Below, piece after piece: positions 26,042-34,875 of a stretch of 63,275 nucleotides of DNA. The notes under the pieces were generated by a model, which did not search any database, had not been told where the DNA came from, and saw only the letters and a program-made list of their open reading frames with translations. Position 1 is the stretch's first letter; the number at the start of each line of letters is the position of its first letter. Position numbers and translations under genes: made by a program. Origin of the DNA: Bacteroidota bacterium. Its GTDB lineage: Bacteria > Bacteroidota > Bacteroidia > Chitinophagales > Chitinophagaceae. The DNA lies in NCBI GenBank assembly GCA_029558715.1, contig JAKQEA010000029.1:1-63275 (forward strand). The letters run 5' to 3'.

Positions 26042-26560
26042 ATGGCTGAATATTTTAATATCGGAAAAATAGTAGCCGCTCATGGACTGAAAGGTGAACT
26101 TATCCTTAAACATGAGCTTGGAAAAAAAACCTCCTTAAAGGGGTTAACAGCCATTTTTATCGAAGAAAAGAAGGGCTCATTTATACCCTGGTTTATTGAA
26201 AACACAAAAATAAAAGCACAAGAAGAAATTTATTTACAACTGGAAGGGGTAAATACAAGGGAAGACGCAATGAAGCTCACTCAGAAACAAGTGTGGTTGC
26301 CAGAAACTGATTTTAAAAAATTTGCTGCTAAAACAGCCCCGGCAAGTTTATTAGGGTATTCCATAATAAACAATAATGAATCCTTGGGTGAAATTCTTGA
26401 ATTGATTGAACAGCCACACCAATTACTTTGTCGCCTGGAAATAAGAGGAAAGGAAGTGTTGATACCGCTTCATGAAGGTTCACTGCAAAAAATAAACCAC
26501 AAGAAAAAAGAAGTGTTTGTCGAGCTGCCTGAAGGATTGCTGGAAATTTATCTTACTTAG
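26042..26560 (+). CDS. rimM: 16S rRNA processing protein RimM
   Basis: A 172-residue ribosome maturation factor for the 30S head. It begins YFNIGKIVAAHGLKGELIL, the typical RimM opening, and has a C-terminal PRC-barrel half (LLGYSIINNNESLGEILELIEQP...VLIPLHEGSL). A -7-like CAAATTTG (26023-26030, one mismatch) gives it its own promoter. In most bacteria trmD and rplS follow; here trmD is 30 kb away. It overlaps the convergent 26553 gene by 8 bp. Confidence 0.93.
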   Translation: MAEYFNIGKIVAAHGLKGELILKHELGKKTSLKGLTAIFIEEKKGSFIPWFIENTKIKAQEEIYLQLEGVNTREDAMKLTQKQVWLPETDFKKFAAKTAPASLLGYSIINNNESLGEILELIEQPHQLLCRLEIRGKEVLIPLHEGSLQKINHKKKEVFVELPEGLLEIYLT

Positions 26561-27026
26561 GACCTTTAATAAAATCAGCCAGTAATTTCATCCGGTAATA
26601 AAGATTGCTAAGCATCAGGGAAACATTGTTTTTTATATTGCTGACAGTATTTTTATTCATCTTCTTAATATTCTTCAGCTCTTCAATCTTTTCATCAATT
26701 TTATCTACCAGTTTTTCTGCATCCCAGCCAATATATTTTTTATTTCGCTCATCATGCACATGATAAGGTTCGATACGTCCGGGCTTTAGCTTCCTGAACT
26801 TAAAATTCGCCTCTACCCCTTTTTTAATGGATTCATTACTCAGCATATCAATCATGATATCAGCAGACACATTATTCAAAAAAGCATTATGGAAAATATT
26901 CAGGTTATTTCTTAATTCACGAATGAATTGCTTTTTGAGTACATCATTTGTTTTTCCCTCCTTATTCAGGAAAGTCAGCAGGTCTTTTAAAGGTCCGATA
27001 CCGGTTTTCAGCCATTCAAGATTCAT
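26553..27026 (-). CDS. Conserved hypothetical helical protein
   Basis: A 157-residue soluble, mostly helical, Lys/Asn-rich protein with no signal peptide or recognised domain. A conserved-looking segment EPYHVHDERNKKYIGWDAEKLVDKI lies in the middle. It is divergent from dinB with only 24 bp between the start codons. No function can be proposed. Confidence 0.6.
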   Translation of the reverse strand: MNLEWLKTGIGPLKDLLTFLNKEGKTNDVLKKQFIRELRNNLNIFHNAFLNNVSADIMIDMLSNESIKKGVEANFKFRKLKPGRIEPYHVHDERNKKYIGWDAEKLVDKIDEKIEELKNIKKMNKNTVSNIKNNVSLMLSNLYYRMKLLADFIKGPK

Positions 27027-27037
27027 ATCTCTTTAAC

Positions 27038-27045
27038 TAATTTTG
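27038..27045 (+). promoter_or_regulatory. -7 element of dinB, placed for a leaderless transcript
   Basis: TAATTTTG is a perfect TAnnTTTG ending 5 nt before the dinB ATG. The adjoining TTTGATCAAA (27042-27051) is a 10-bp palindrome over the start codon that could be an operator. Confidence 0.55.
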
Positions 27046-27050
27046 ATCAA

Positions 27051-28250
27051 ATGTCAGCAATCAATATACGACATATAGCCCATTTCGATCTGGACTCCTT
27101 CTTTGTTTCAGTAGAAATAAGAAACAATCCCGCATTGAGAGGGAAACCGGTGGTGGTAGGAGGATACGAGAGAGGTGTGGTAGCTGCCTGCAGCTATGAA
27201 GCCCGGAAATTTGGTATCCATTCTGCCATGCCTATGAAAAAGGCACTCCAGCTTTGTCCCGGCCTCATAGTTACCAATGCCAGCCGGGGTGATTATAGTA
27301 AATACTCAAGGTGGGTAACGGATATTATTACTTCAAAAGTACCTCTCTTTGAAAAGGCTTCTATTGATGAATTCTATATTGATCTTACGGGTATGGATAA
27401 ATTTTTTGGTGTAAGTAAATATGCAAAAGAGTTACGCCAGCATATCATTGACGAAACTGGTCTGCCAATCTCCTGTGGTCTTTCATCAGCTCGTTTCATT
27501 AGTAAGATGGCCACGAATGAAGCCAAACCCAACGGCTTTTTAGAAATACCACATGGAAAAGAAATTGAGTTTCTCTGGCCATTGGGTATTGAAAAAATAA
27601 ATGGTGTGGGCAAGCAGACCGAACAGCACCTGAAAAGCTTTGGCATTTATACTATTGAAGACATCGCCAAAACACCAATTGAACACCTGGAGAAAATAGC
27701 AGGTAAATGGGGTGAAGCCCTTTGGCATAAAGCCCACGGCCGTGGCAGTGCAGAAATAACCACTAACTGGGAACAAAAAAGCATGAGCCATGAAAATACG
27801 TTTGACTCTGATTACACAAATATTGATTTTCTGCATAAAGAATTGGTAAGACTCACCGAAAAAACAGCCTACTCATTAAGAGAAGATGAAAAAATGACCG
27901 GCTGTGTTACCGTTAAAATCCGTTACTCTGATTTTGAAACAACTTCCCGGCAGGAAACCGTTGATTATACTGCATTGGATGATGTACTTATTGCCAAAGT
28001 AAAAGATCTGTTCAATAAAACCTGGCAAAAAGGAAGACCTGTCCGCTTATTGGGTGTACGATTCAGCCACATGATTCCTATCACAATGCAGATGAGTTTG
28101 TTTGAAAATAATGCGGAGAAACTAAACCTTTATAAAGCCGTCGATGATATTAAAGACCGGTTTGGCAGTAAGCTTTTGACCAAAGCGGTTAATTCCAATT
28201 CAAAAAAAGACAATCAGCCTGCAACCAATAAGAGGATTGATAATTCCTGA
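27051..28250 (+). CDS. dinB: DNA polymerase IV (Y-family)
   Basis: A 399-residue translesion polymerase. Catalytic motifs are intact: HFDLDSFFVSVEI (first Asp), KKALQLCPGLIV region, and SIDEFYIDLTG (Asp-Glu pair). HhH motifs (INGVGKQTEQHLKSFGI) and a little-finger domain follow. The C-terminus has MQMSLFE, a QxxLF-like beta-clamp motif at about residue 350. It copies across damaged bases with low fidelity. No LexA box was recognised. Confidence 0.94.
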   Translation: MSAINIRHIAHFDLDSFFVSVEIRNNPALRGKPVVVGGYERGVVAACSYEARKFGIHSAMPMKKALQLCPGLIVTNASRGDYSKYSRWVTDIITSKVPLFEKASIDEFYIDLTGMDKFFGVSKYAKELRQHIIDETGLPISCGLSSARFISKMATNEAKPNGFLEIPHGKEIEFLWPLGIEKINGVGKQTEQHLKSFGIYTIEDIAKTPIEHLEKIAGKWGEALWHKAHGRGSAEITTNWEQKSMSHENTFDSDYTNIDFLHKELVRLTEKTAYSLREDEKMTGCVTVKIRYSDFETTSRQETVDYTALDDVLIAKVKDLFNKTWQKGRPVRLLGVRFSHMIPITMQMSLFENNAEKLNLYKAVDDIKDRFGSKLLTKAVNSNSKKDNQPATNKRIDNS

Positions 28251-28307
28251 TATACGAATTCAGTTTTATAGCATTTATTTTATACATAAAGTACCGTCAT
28301 ACTAGTG

Positions 28308-30479
28308 CTACCACTCCGGAGCTGATCCATCTACCGGACAAAATCCGGCTCCATAACATTTATTACATTTTACATAGCTTGTAACGGTACTGGTAGAGGT
28401 GTATGTTATTTTTTTGCCCAATGTATAGGTATAGTCGTTAGTGTGTTTAAAGGTACTGGTACTGGTTTTCGCTATAGTGCCACCTCCACTGCATCCATTA
28501 CATTTATGATAGTCTTTCTTGGCCTCGGCAAACCCATTGCTCTTAGCCACAAACAACTGAACCGGTCTATTTCCATTACGAATGGTAACATCTGCAGTAG
28601 TAGAGTAAATTACCCGGGCCTCGCCTTTTTGAATACCCGTAATCTTGTAAAAAATTGTTTCGGTACTCCAATTATTTCTTCCCGTGGAGGTGCTATAGTT
28701 CTTAAAAAATATTTTTCCTATGAGATTCCTTTCTTCTTCTTCAGATAATACCACTTCTTTGCTTTCTGCTTTTTCTTTATTGGCCTGCTCCTCTGACTTT
28801 TTCTTTCTTGCCTCTTCTTCTAACCTTTCTCTTTCTCTTCTTTTTTTCCAGTCTGCAGATACTAAATCAGACAACTCCGACACCATGTTATATTCATCGT
28901 CAAGGGTAAATCGGGCTGCTTGCTCACTCGTCAGGTAGGGATAAGCAAAAAGAAAATATTTTACCAGGCATTCTTTGATTTCCGCTGCAGATGAAATTGC
29001 AGATTGTTTCACCTGGGCACCCCGTTTATAATAGTATACAGCTTTAAGCGAATCCCGTTGTATTTTCTTCACAGGATCTCCTTTTTGATACAAGCTTCCG
29101 AGTTTAATAGCAGCCTGCGCATTACCATAAGAAAGGGCTCTTTTGTAAAAGCCTATTGCCTTCGTAACATCAGGTTTCACTTCTTTTCCTTCAAAATAAA
29201 TATCACCCAGTTCCAATAGTGCCTGCGTATTATTATTATTGGCTTCCTTAGCCAGGGAACGAAAAGAAGATTCTGAAATTTTTTGTACCGGCAATTCCTT
29301 TTTAACAAACTGGTCTCCCTTTTTAAAAATAAAATAACCATCATTAAAGAAGCCTTGAATAAAATTGCCATACTTAAAATACGTTTCTGATGGCCATAGC
29401 GTAGTATCGCTGTAAACATGCCGGTAATACAAAAAACCTTTGCCATCGGGACGGCCATTATCAAAAGAACCAAAATAAAAAAGATTCTCACTGTAATAGT
29501 AGATACCCTTGCCGGTGAATCGGGGTGTTTTACGGTTTCCATCTTCACCAAAAATCCAACCGGCATCGCCACCTCCATATCGGGTAAGATCACGGTAAAT
29601 TTCCACGGGTTGCATTCCTGCTTCTTTCTCCTGTTCGGCATCACCCCATCCTACTTCTATAGAATGCGTTGTACCTGAATTAAAGGTTGAAAAGGCCTGT
29701 TGAAACAAATTAATATCCGGCATAAAATCAAAATCCCCGGCTCCATCCCTTGGTTTTCCTTCTTCTGTTTCAGCAGATTTAAAATAAAAACCGGGGCCGG
29801 TATTATTCCGGATAAAAAAACCATTGAAAACACTACCATTCTGGAAAGTTGCTACACCATAAACAGGTCGCAGGTATTCATCAACAATGCCGGTAAATTT
29901 TGAAAAAATATCGGAGGCAGAATATTCCACTGTTGCATACCGGATCTTATCCCACTGAGTCCAGGCTACCGCCTTTTTATAATTATACATCTTAGCCTTA
30001 CCTGTCAACTGCACTTCGCCATTACTATAAAAAGTCTTTTCATATTTATCAAATACCCCAATTTTCAGATCGGCAGTGGAAGTATCAATACGTCTCCCTG
30101 TATTTTCCGACTGGTAATCCTCTGAGCTATGATTTCGTTTGAGCGGAAAATAAGTGGTGGTTTGTTGACCTTCACATACAAGGCCACTGTCTTTGAAAAC
30201 ACCATTTGTGATATAATAAATCAGGTTTACATTTTGCAGATATTCAGCTGAATAACCTGTGCCGCCAAATCCCGAAACATAAACCGAAATCCAGGTGCCT
30301 TTGCCATCAATACAGTTACCCTCAGCACAACCCGAAAACAAATGATTTGTATAAGCCTTTATCATATCTTTTTTGACTGTTCTGGGGATGGGGTAAAAGT
30401 CAGACAGACTGGGGGTTTGTTGTGCCTGAAGGGTTCCGGTTATTACTATAGTCAATAACAGATAAAGGAATAGACGCAT
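28308..30479 (-). CDS. Exported MORN/Sel1-repeat protein with DnaJ-type zinc ribbons
   Basis: A 723-residue protein with a signal peptide (to LQAQ). MORN-like repeats fill residues of about 30-400 (e.g. GKGIYYYSENLFYFGSFDNGRPDGKGFLYY). Sel1/TPR repeats follow (LGDIYFEGKEVKPDVTKAIGFYKRALSYGNAQAAIKLGSLYQKG), then a charged coiled coil (about 545-585). The C-terminus has two CXXCXGXG-like motifs (CNGCSGGG and CNKCYGAGFC) as in the DnaJ zinc domain. Function unknown; the combination suggests a protein-binding scaffold. Start is the ATG at 30479. Confidence 0.75.
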   Translation of the reverse strand: MRLFLYLLLTIVITGTLQAQQTPSLSDFYPIPRTVKKDMIKAYTNHLFSGCAEGNCIDGKGTWISVYVSGFGGTGYSAEYLQNVNLIYYITNGVFKDSGLVCEGQQTTTYFPLKRNHSSEDYQSENTGRRIDTSTADLKIGVFDKYEKTFYSNGEVQLTGKAKMYNYKKAVAWTQWDKIRYATVEYSASDIFSKFTGIVDEYLRPVYGVATFQNGSVFNGFFIRNNTGPGFYFKSAETEEGKPRDGAGDFDFMPDINLFQQAFSTFNSGTTHSIEVGWGDAEQEKEAGMQPVEIYRDLTRYGGGDAGWIFGEDGNRKTPRFTGKGIYYYSENLFYFGSFDNGRPDGKGFLYYRHVYSDTTLWPSETYFKYGNFIQGFFNDGYFIFKKGDQFVKKELPVQKISESSFRSLAKEANNNNTQALLELGDIYFEGKEVKPDVTKAIGFYKRALSYGNAQAAIKLGSLYQKGDPVKKIQRDSLKAVYYYKRGAQVKQSAISSAAEIKECLVKYFLFAYPYLTSEQAARFTLDDEYNMVSELSDLVSADWKKRRERERLEEEARKKKSEEQANKEKAESKEVVLSEEEERNLIGKIFFKNYSTSTGRNNWSTETIFYKITGIQKGEARVIYSTTADVTIRNGNRPVQLFVAKSNGFAEAKKDYHKCNGCSGGGTIAKTSTSTFKHTNDYTYTLGKKITYTSTSTVTSYVKCNKCYGAGFCPVDGSAPEW

Positions 30480-30603
30480 CTGCAAAAATTTAATGTTAAA
30501 TGTAGATATTATGCCATTATACCAAATCAGTGTCAGACGGTATTTCTATCAGCTTTTGGACAGGTAAAACCGCTTATCTTCGTCGTCCAAAATCAATAAT
30601 TAT

Positions 30604-31971
30604 ATGTCACAAGTTTGGAAAGAATACCAGGAAAAAAACAAAGACCGTTTTCTGAATGAAATGCTGGACCTGCTCCGGATACCGTCTATAAGTGCAAAAA
30701 GTGAACACAAAGCCGATATGCAGAAATGTGCTGAGGCAGTTAAGAAAAGCTTGCTGGAAGCCGGTTGCGATAAAGCAGAAGTAATGGCTACCGATGGGCA
30801 CCCCGCTGTGTACGGCGAAAAACTGATTGACCCTTCAAAACCGACCGTGCTTGTTTACGGGCACTATGACGTACAACCACCAGAACCGTTAGAGCTCTGG
30901 ACCAACCCTCCCTTTGAACCAACTATTGTTGATGGAAAAATCTTTGCAAGGGGTTCTGCTGATGATAAAGGACAGTTTTATATGCATGTAAAGGCCCTTG
31001 AAATTCTTACAAAGACTAACAGTATGACCACCAACATCAAATTCCTGATTGAAGGTGAAGAAGAAGTTGGTTCTCCCAATCTTGGAAAATTTGTGGCGGC
31101 ACATAAAGACTTGCTGAAAGCAGATGTGATCCTGATCAGCGACAGTTCTATGCTTAGTATGAAAAATCCTTCGCTTGATACCGGCGTAAGGGGTTTAAGT
31201 TACATTGAAGTAGAAGTTACTGCTGCTAACCGTGACCTGCACAGTGGTACGTATGGCGGCGCAGTTGCAAACCCGATCACTATTCTGGCCAAAATGATTG
31301 CCTCCTGCCATGATAAGAACAATCATATCACAATTCCCGGATTTTATGATGATGTTGTGAAGGCGGGAAAGAAAGAAAGGGATTTAATTAACAAGGCCCC
31401 TTACAGTGAAAGGGAGTATAAGAAAGATCTTGGGGTAAAAGAGCTGTGGGGTGAGAAAGGCTATACCACTTATGAAAGAACCGGAATCCGCCCAACTATT
31501 GAAGTAAACGGAATATGGGGAGGCTATATGGGAGAAGGCGCCAAAACTGTTTTACCCTCAAAAGCTACTGCAAAGATCTCAGCCAGGCTGGTACCCAACC
31601 AGTCATCCAAAAAAATTACAAAACTGCTGCTTAAATATTTTCAGTCGATTGCTCCGAAATCAGTTACGGTAAAAGCATTTGAACACCATGGTGGTGAACC
31701 CTATATGACACCCATTGACAGCAAAGGATATTTAGCTGCAGAAAAAGCGGTGAAAACAACTTTTGGCAAACAACCGATACCTGTTCGTGGTGGCGGCAGT
31801 ATTCCTATCTGTTCTATTCTTGAAAGGGAATTAGGCATCAAAATCATCTTCATGGGCTTCGGACTTGACAACGACAACCTGCATAGCCCGAATGAAAAAT
31901 ATAACATTGAGAACTATTACAAGGGCATAGAAACGATACCGTATTTCCATAAATTTTTTGCGGAGATGTAG
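30604..31971 (+). CDS. M20-family dipeptidase/carboxypeptidase
   Basis: A 455-residue zinc peptidase of the M20 (CNDP/PepV-like) family. Metal ligands and catalytic residues are visible in YGHYDVQPPEPLELW, RGSADDKGQFYMH, EGEEEVGSP and the late LDNDNLHSPNE histidine. A dimerisation domain lies at about residues 205-365 (LHSGTYGGAVANP). No signal peptide, so it is cytoplasmic; substrates are probably dipeptides. A -7-like TATCTTCG lies 21 nt upstream of the ATG. A terminator follows. Confidence 0.92.
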   Translation: MSQVWKEYQEKNKDRFLNEMLDLLRIPSISAKSEHKADMQKCAEAVKKSLLEAGCDKAEVMATDGHPAVYGEKLIDPSKPTVLVYGHYDVQPPEPLELWTNPPFEPTIVDGKIFARGSADDKGQFYMHVKALEILTKTNSMTTNIKFLIEGEEEVGSPNLGKFVAAHKDLLKADVILISDSSMLSMKNPSLDTGVRGLSYIEVEVTAANRDLHSGTYGGAVANPITILAKMIASCHDKNNHITIPGFYDDVVKAGKKERDLINKAPYSEREYKKDLGVKELWGEKGYTTYERTGIRPTIEVNGIWGGYMGEGAKTVLPSKATAKISARLVPNQSSKKITKLLLKYFQSIAPKSVTVKAFEHHGGEPYMTPIDSKGYLAAEKAVKTTFGKQPIPVRGGGSIPICSILERELGIKIIFMGFGLDNDNLHSPNEKYNIENYYKGIETIPYFHKFFAEM

Positions 31972-32017
31972 AATTTTTTATACCCCTTCAAAAAAAGACT
32001 ATAAATCAGGACAGTTT

Positions 32018-32053
32018 AAACCTCACTACTTATCAGTGAGGTTTAATATTTTT
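32018..32053 (+). terminator. Terminator after the M20 peptidase gene
   Basis: AAACCTCACT and AGTGAGGTTT form a perfect 10-bp stem with a 7-nt loop (32018-32044), then AATATTTTT. The T-run doubles as a near-consensus -7 (TATTTTTA, 32047-32054) for the next gene, whose ATG follows at 32059. Confidence 0.7.
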
Positions 32054-32058
32054 ACAAA

Positions 32059-33327
32059 ATGCTGGGACATGGTTTTATACGTACATTTATCCTCGGCGCA
32101 ATAACAATGTTTGCCAGTCTTTTTGCCTTTTCACAACAAAGGGACACAATATATTTCAATACAAACTGGGAGATAACTGAAAAACCTCTTGCTTCTTACT
32201 ACAGGACAGGCAGGTATGTTCTGGACTTTGACTGGTATTATGAGGGTGTTATTTCTGACTATTACAAAAATGACTCACTTCAAATGAAAGGCTTATATTC
32301 TTCCAACGGCAGGAGGAATGGCACTTTCTCTTTTTACTATGACAATGGAAAATTAAAAACCCGGGGCAATTACATCAATAATCACAAAGCAGGTATGTGG
32401 GAGTACTTCTATCCCGATGGCCGGCTTAAGATGAGGGTTGAGTATGCCGGAAACGATCAACTCTTTACTGTGTATGATTTCATTGATTCAACCGGAAAAG
32501 TGTTGGCAAAAGATGGTACCGGTTCTTTTGAAATGTGGGTGCATGTCTCCGTTGCATTCGGGCCTTGCCGGTTAACTGGCTCTTTTAAGAACGGCACCAG
32601 ATCAGGCACCTGGGAGTATTATACATACAGTCCCGTAAAAAAGGCAGAGTCAGTGGTGCTTCGGGAAAGATATGAAGATGGGGTTTTTAAAAAAGGTACC
32701 ATAATCAATATTTTCTCAGGCGCACATGATTCATTCAAACAGGATGTGGATTTGACACGGCTAATTGAATATGAAAAATTCAAGGCAACAGAGTTGTTCG
32801 CCAAAGACAAGACAATATTCCAGGCTAAAAACAGCAATGATGATCTTGAAGATTACCTGTTGAGGAAACAGGCGCCTGCATTTGATGTCGAGAGCGGGGA
32901 TTTTGAAGAATCATTTACCGGAATGATCAGGGTACTGAACAGGAGATCTATAACCAGGTTTTTTAATGACCCCGACAAAATATACAAAGGTGAAATTGAG
33001 CTGAACGTGTCGGACTCCGGCGATATTGAAGAAATAAAGATTACAGGCAATCTGTCTGAAAAAGAGCATGACCAAATGATGTTTTTTTTGAAAAAATTCA
33101 AAAATATTCATGAATTATCAGTGGAAAATGTGTCAATCGATGCATATCATAAGATATATTTCTATACCATCATCTTTGCTGAATTCATTCCCAACAGGGA
33201 TTTGTATAATTATCCTGAGTCGCAGTTTGTATTCGCAGTATTGCCGTATGATAAATTACGGGAGGCTATGAAAGATGCCATAAAACCAAAAAAGAAAAAA
33301 CAGAAAAAGAGTGAAAATGGGAAGTGA
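32059..33327 (+). CDS. Exported MORN-variant (YwqK-like) repeat protein
   Basis: A 422-residue protein with a signal peptide (ending FAFSQ). The first half has MORN-variant repeats of the YwqK/antitoxin-like type, e.g. GLYSSNGRRNGTFSFYYDNGKLKTRGNYINNHKAGMWEYF. The second half is mixed alpha/beta with a basic C-terminus (KPKKKKQKKSENGK) that looks like a TonB-C-like or unknown domain (GEIELNVSDSGDIEEIKITG). Function unknown. It overlaps the next gene by 11 bp. Confidence 0.7.
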   Translation: MLGHGFIRTFILGAITMFASLFAFSQQRDTIYFNTNWEITEKPLASYYRTGRYVLDFDWYYEGVISDYYKNDSLQMKGLYSSNGRRNGTFSFYYDNGKLKTRGNYINNHKAGMWEYFYPDGRLKMRVEYAGNDQLFTVYDFIDSTGKVLAKDGTGSFEMWVHVSVAFGPCRLTGSFKNGTRSGTWEYYTYSPVKKAESVVLRERYEDGVFKKGTIINIFSGAHDSFKQDVDLTRLIEYEKFKATELFAKDKTIFQAKNSNDDLEDYLLRKQAPAFDVESGDFEESFTGMIRVLNRRSITRFFNDPDKIYKGEIELNVSDSGDIEEIKITGNLSEKEHDQMMFFLKKFKNIHELSVENVSIDAYHKIYFYTIIFAEFIPNRDLYNYPESQFVFAVLPYDKLREAMKDAIKPKKKKQKKSENGK

Positions 33328-33700
33328 AAAACTCCGCCTCGACAAATATCTCTGGTCAATCCGTCTTTTCAAAACAAGAACATTGGCCGCAGCAGCATGC
33401 GACAGCGGCAAAGTAAAGTTTGATGGTTCCCAGGCCAAAGCTTCAAAAAATGTAAGTATCGGAGATGAATACGAGGTAAAAACAGAAGCTAAACGCTGGC
33501 GGATAAAAGTAACCGGGTTATTAGAAAAAAGGGTGGCCGCTGCTGAAGCTGTTAAGCATTATATAGACATTACTCCTGAAGAAGAAATACAACGGCTGCA
33601 ATACCAGGCTGCGAGTTTCCATACAGGCAAAAGGCCAAGCAAGATCGGTCGGCCAACCAAGAAGGAAAGAAGGGATCTGGACGAATTTTTGGAAGAGTAA
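33317..33700 (+). CDS. hslR: S4-domain RNA-binding protein, Hsp15 family
   Basis: A 127-residue protein with an N-terminal S4 domain (RLDKYLWSIRLFKTRTLAAAACDSGKVKFDG) and a basic C-terminus, as in Hsp15. In E. coli, Hsp15 binds free 50S subunits carrying nascent chains and recycles them. Start at ATG 33317 is chosen over GTG 33311. It overlaps the upstream gene and is probably translationally coupled to it. Confidence 0.88.
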   Translation: MGSEKLRLDKYLWSIRLFKTRTLAAAACDSGKVKFDGSQAKASKNVSIGDEYEVKTEAKRWRIKVTGLLEKRVAAAEAVKHYIDITPEEEIQRLQYQAASFHTGKRPSKIGRPTKKERRDLDEFLEE

Positions 33701-33706
33701 AATATG

Positions 33707-34150
33707 CTATGCAATTGCCGAAATGCTTTTAATAAAATCGGGATTCTTTTCATCGAGCAAATCACCGATCGTTTTTGCAGAAAACTCAGCCAGCATATCA
33801 TCCCGTAGTCTCAGCATCTGGAAATGCAGCGGGCATGGATTTTTGCTGTTACACTTTCTTAAACTTAGTACACAGGTATTGAATTGCTCTATCCCGTCTG
33901 TGATCTTTACCAGGTGTATGATCCTGGTCTTAAGTGTCTGATCATTTTTGAAAAATCCCCCATAAGGACCCTTGGTAGAAGAGAGAATATCTTCCTTAAC
34001 CATCGTCTTCATGATCTTAGCTAAAAAATGCCGGGGAACACTCAGCTTTTCAGCTATCTCATCCAACTGTACTTTTCGCCCCTCCTTATCTACAAGGGCT
34101 ACGTAAAGCACTCCCCTGAGGGCATAACCGAATGATTTTGAAAGGAACAT
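33707..34150 (-). CDS. Rrf2-family regulator divergent from the nos cluster
   Basis: A 147-residue winged-helix protein. The HTH is LSKSFGYALRGVLYVALVDK...EIAEKLSVPRHFLAKIMKTMVKEDILSSTKGPYGGFF. The effector part carries CVLSLRKCNSKNPC, a three-cysteine pattern that suits an iron-sulfur cluster as in NsrR (nitric oxide sensing). Start at 34150 excludes an implausible 21-residue extension. A 22-bp palindrome lies 21-42 bp upstream of its ATG. Position beside nosZ suggests it senses NO or redox state (inference). Confidence 0.85.
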   Translation of the reverse strand: MFLSKSFGYALRGVLYVALVDKEGRKVQLDEIAEKLSVPRHFLAKIMKTMVKEDILSSTKGPYGGFFKNDQTLKTRIIHLVKITDGIEQFNTCVLSLRKCNSKNPCPLHFQMLRLRDDMLAEFSAKTIGDLLDEKNPDFIKSISAIA

Positions 34151-34170
34151 AATTAGCCGATATAAACGAC

Positions 34171-34192
34171 AAAAATACCAGCAGGTATTTTT
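34171..34192. promoter_or_regulatory. Palindromic operator candidate for the nos-linked Rrf2 regulator
   Basis: AAAAATACC (34171-34179), AGCA, GGTATTTTT (34184-34192): perfect 9-bp arms. It lies 21 bp upstream of the Rrf2 start codon, in the position of an autoregulatory operator, and 9 bp from the first Crp/Fnr-type box of the nos promoter. Confidence 0.55.
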
Positions 34193-34200
34193 TGAATGGG

Positions 34201-34265
34201 TGACAAATATCACAATAGCTGATGATGAATGTCAGATTGCCCGGAAAAGGACCAAAATACATTTG
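34201..34265 (+). promoter_or_regulatory. nos promoter: tandem Crp/Fnr-type boxes plus -7
   Basis: Box 1 TGACAAATATCA (34201-34212), 10 bp, box 2 TGATGAATGTCA (34223-34234), 23 bp, then TACATTTG (34258-34265, perfect TAnnTTTG). TTG at 34237-34239 lies 18 bp before the -7. Box 2 is centred about 42-44 bp before the expected transcription start, the classic activator position. Confidence 0.7.
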
Positions 34266-34346
34266 CCGGATAAAAGACACAAGCATCTTTTTTAATTTAA
34301 ATTTGAGAGGCCATTATCCTCTTCTTATTCATTAAAATCTTCCAAC

Positions 34347-34817
34347 ATGAAACGCAACAACATTGTTAGACTCACTTTATTATCGGTTAGTTTCCTCTTT
34401 TTTTCCTGCAACGAGGGAGTAAAAGAAGAACCAAAACCTGTCGATATCCAGGAACTCACTAAAGACAAACCAGAAACACACGGCACTGAAGTGAAAGAAG
34501 GTGATATCACTTTAAGTACCCCTTTAGACCAGGCCATGGTTACAGCAGGTAAAGCAACTTATGAACTAAAATGCCAGAGCTGTCACAAGCTCACGGAAGA
34601 AAAACTGGTAGGACCCGGCTGGAAAGATGTAACCAAAAAAAGGAAACCGGTATGGATCATGAATATGATAACCAACGTTGACATGATGCTTGAAACTGAT
34701 CCTGAAGCACAAAAACTACTGGAACTATGTCTTGTCCGTATGCCGAATCAAAATATCAATACCGATGAAGCCCGAAAAGTAATTGAGTTCATGCGGAGCA
34801 ATGACGGTGAAAAATAA
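34347..34817 (+). CDS. Monohaem cytochrome c lipoprotein of the nos cluster
   Basis: A 156-residue lipoprotein (lipobox FFSC, Cys21) with a linker of about 45 residues and one class I cytochrome c domain. Haem is bound at CQSCH (76-80), and VRMPNQNI supplies the likely distal methionine. The obvious role is to pass electrons from the quinol/cytochrome chain to NosZ, whose gene follows after 58 bp. Similar cytochromes precede nosZ in other Bacteroidota-type nos clusters. Confidence 0.85.
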   Translation: MKRNNIVRLTLLSVSFLFFSCNEGVKEEPKPVDIQELTKDKPETHGTEVKEGDITLSTPLDQAMVTAGKATYELKCQSCHKLTEEKLVGPGWKDVTKKRKPVWIMNMITNVDMMLETDPEAQKLLELCLVRMPNQNINTDEARKVIEFMRSNDGEK

Positions 34818-34875
34818 GCCTCTTTGAAACAAAGCCAGCAAGTGAACCCCGTTTTTTAACTGCTAAATATTATAT

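Noticed and set aside
27042-27051. TTTGATCAAA at the dinB start considered as a LexA or Fnr site
   Set aside because: It is too short, lacks the 4-6 bp central spacer of Fnr boxes, and is largely explained by the overlapping -7 element and start codon.
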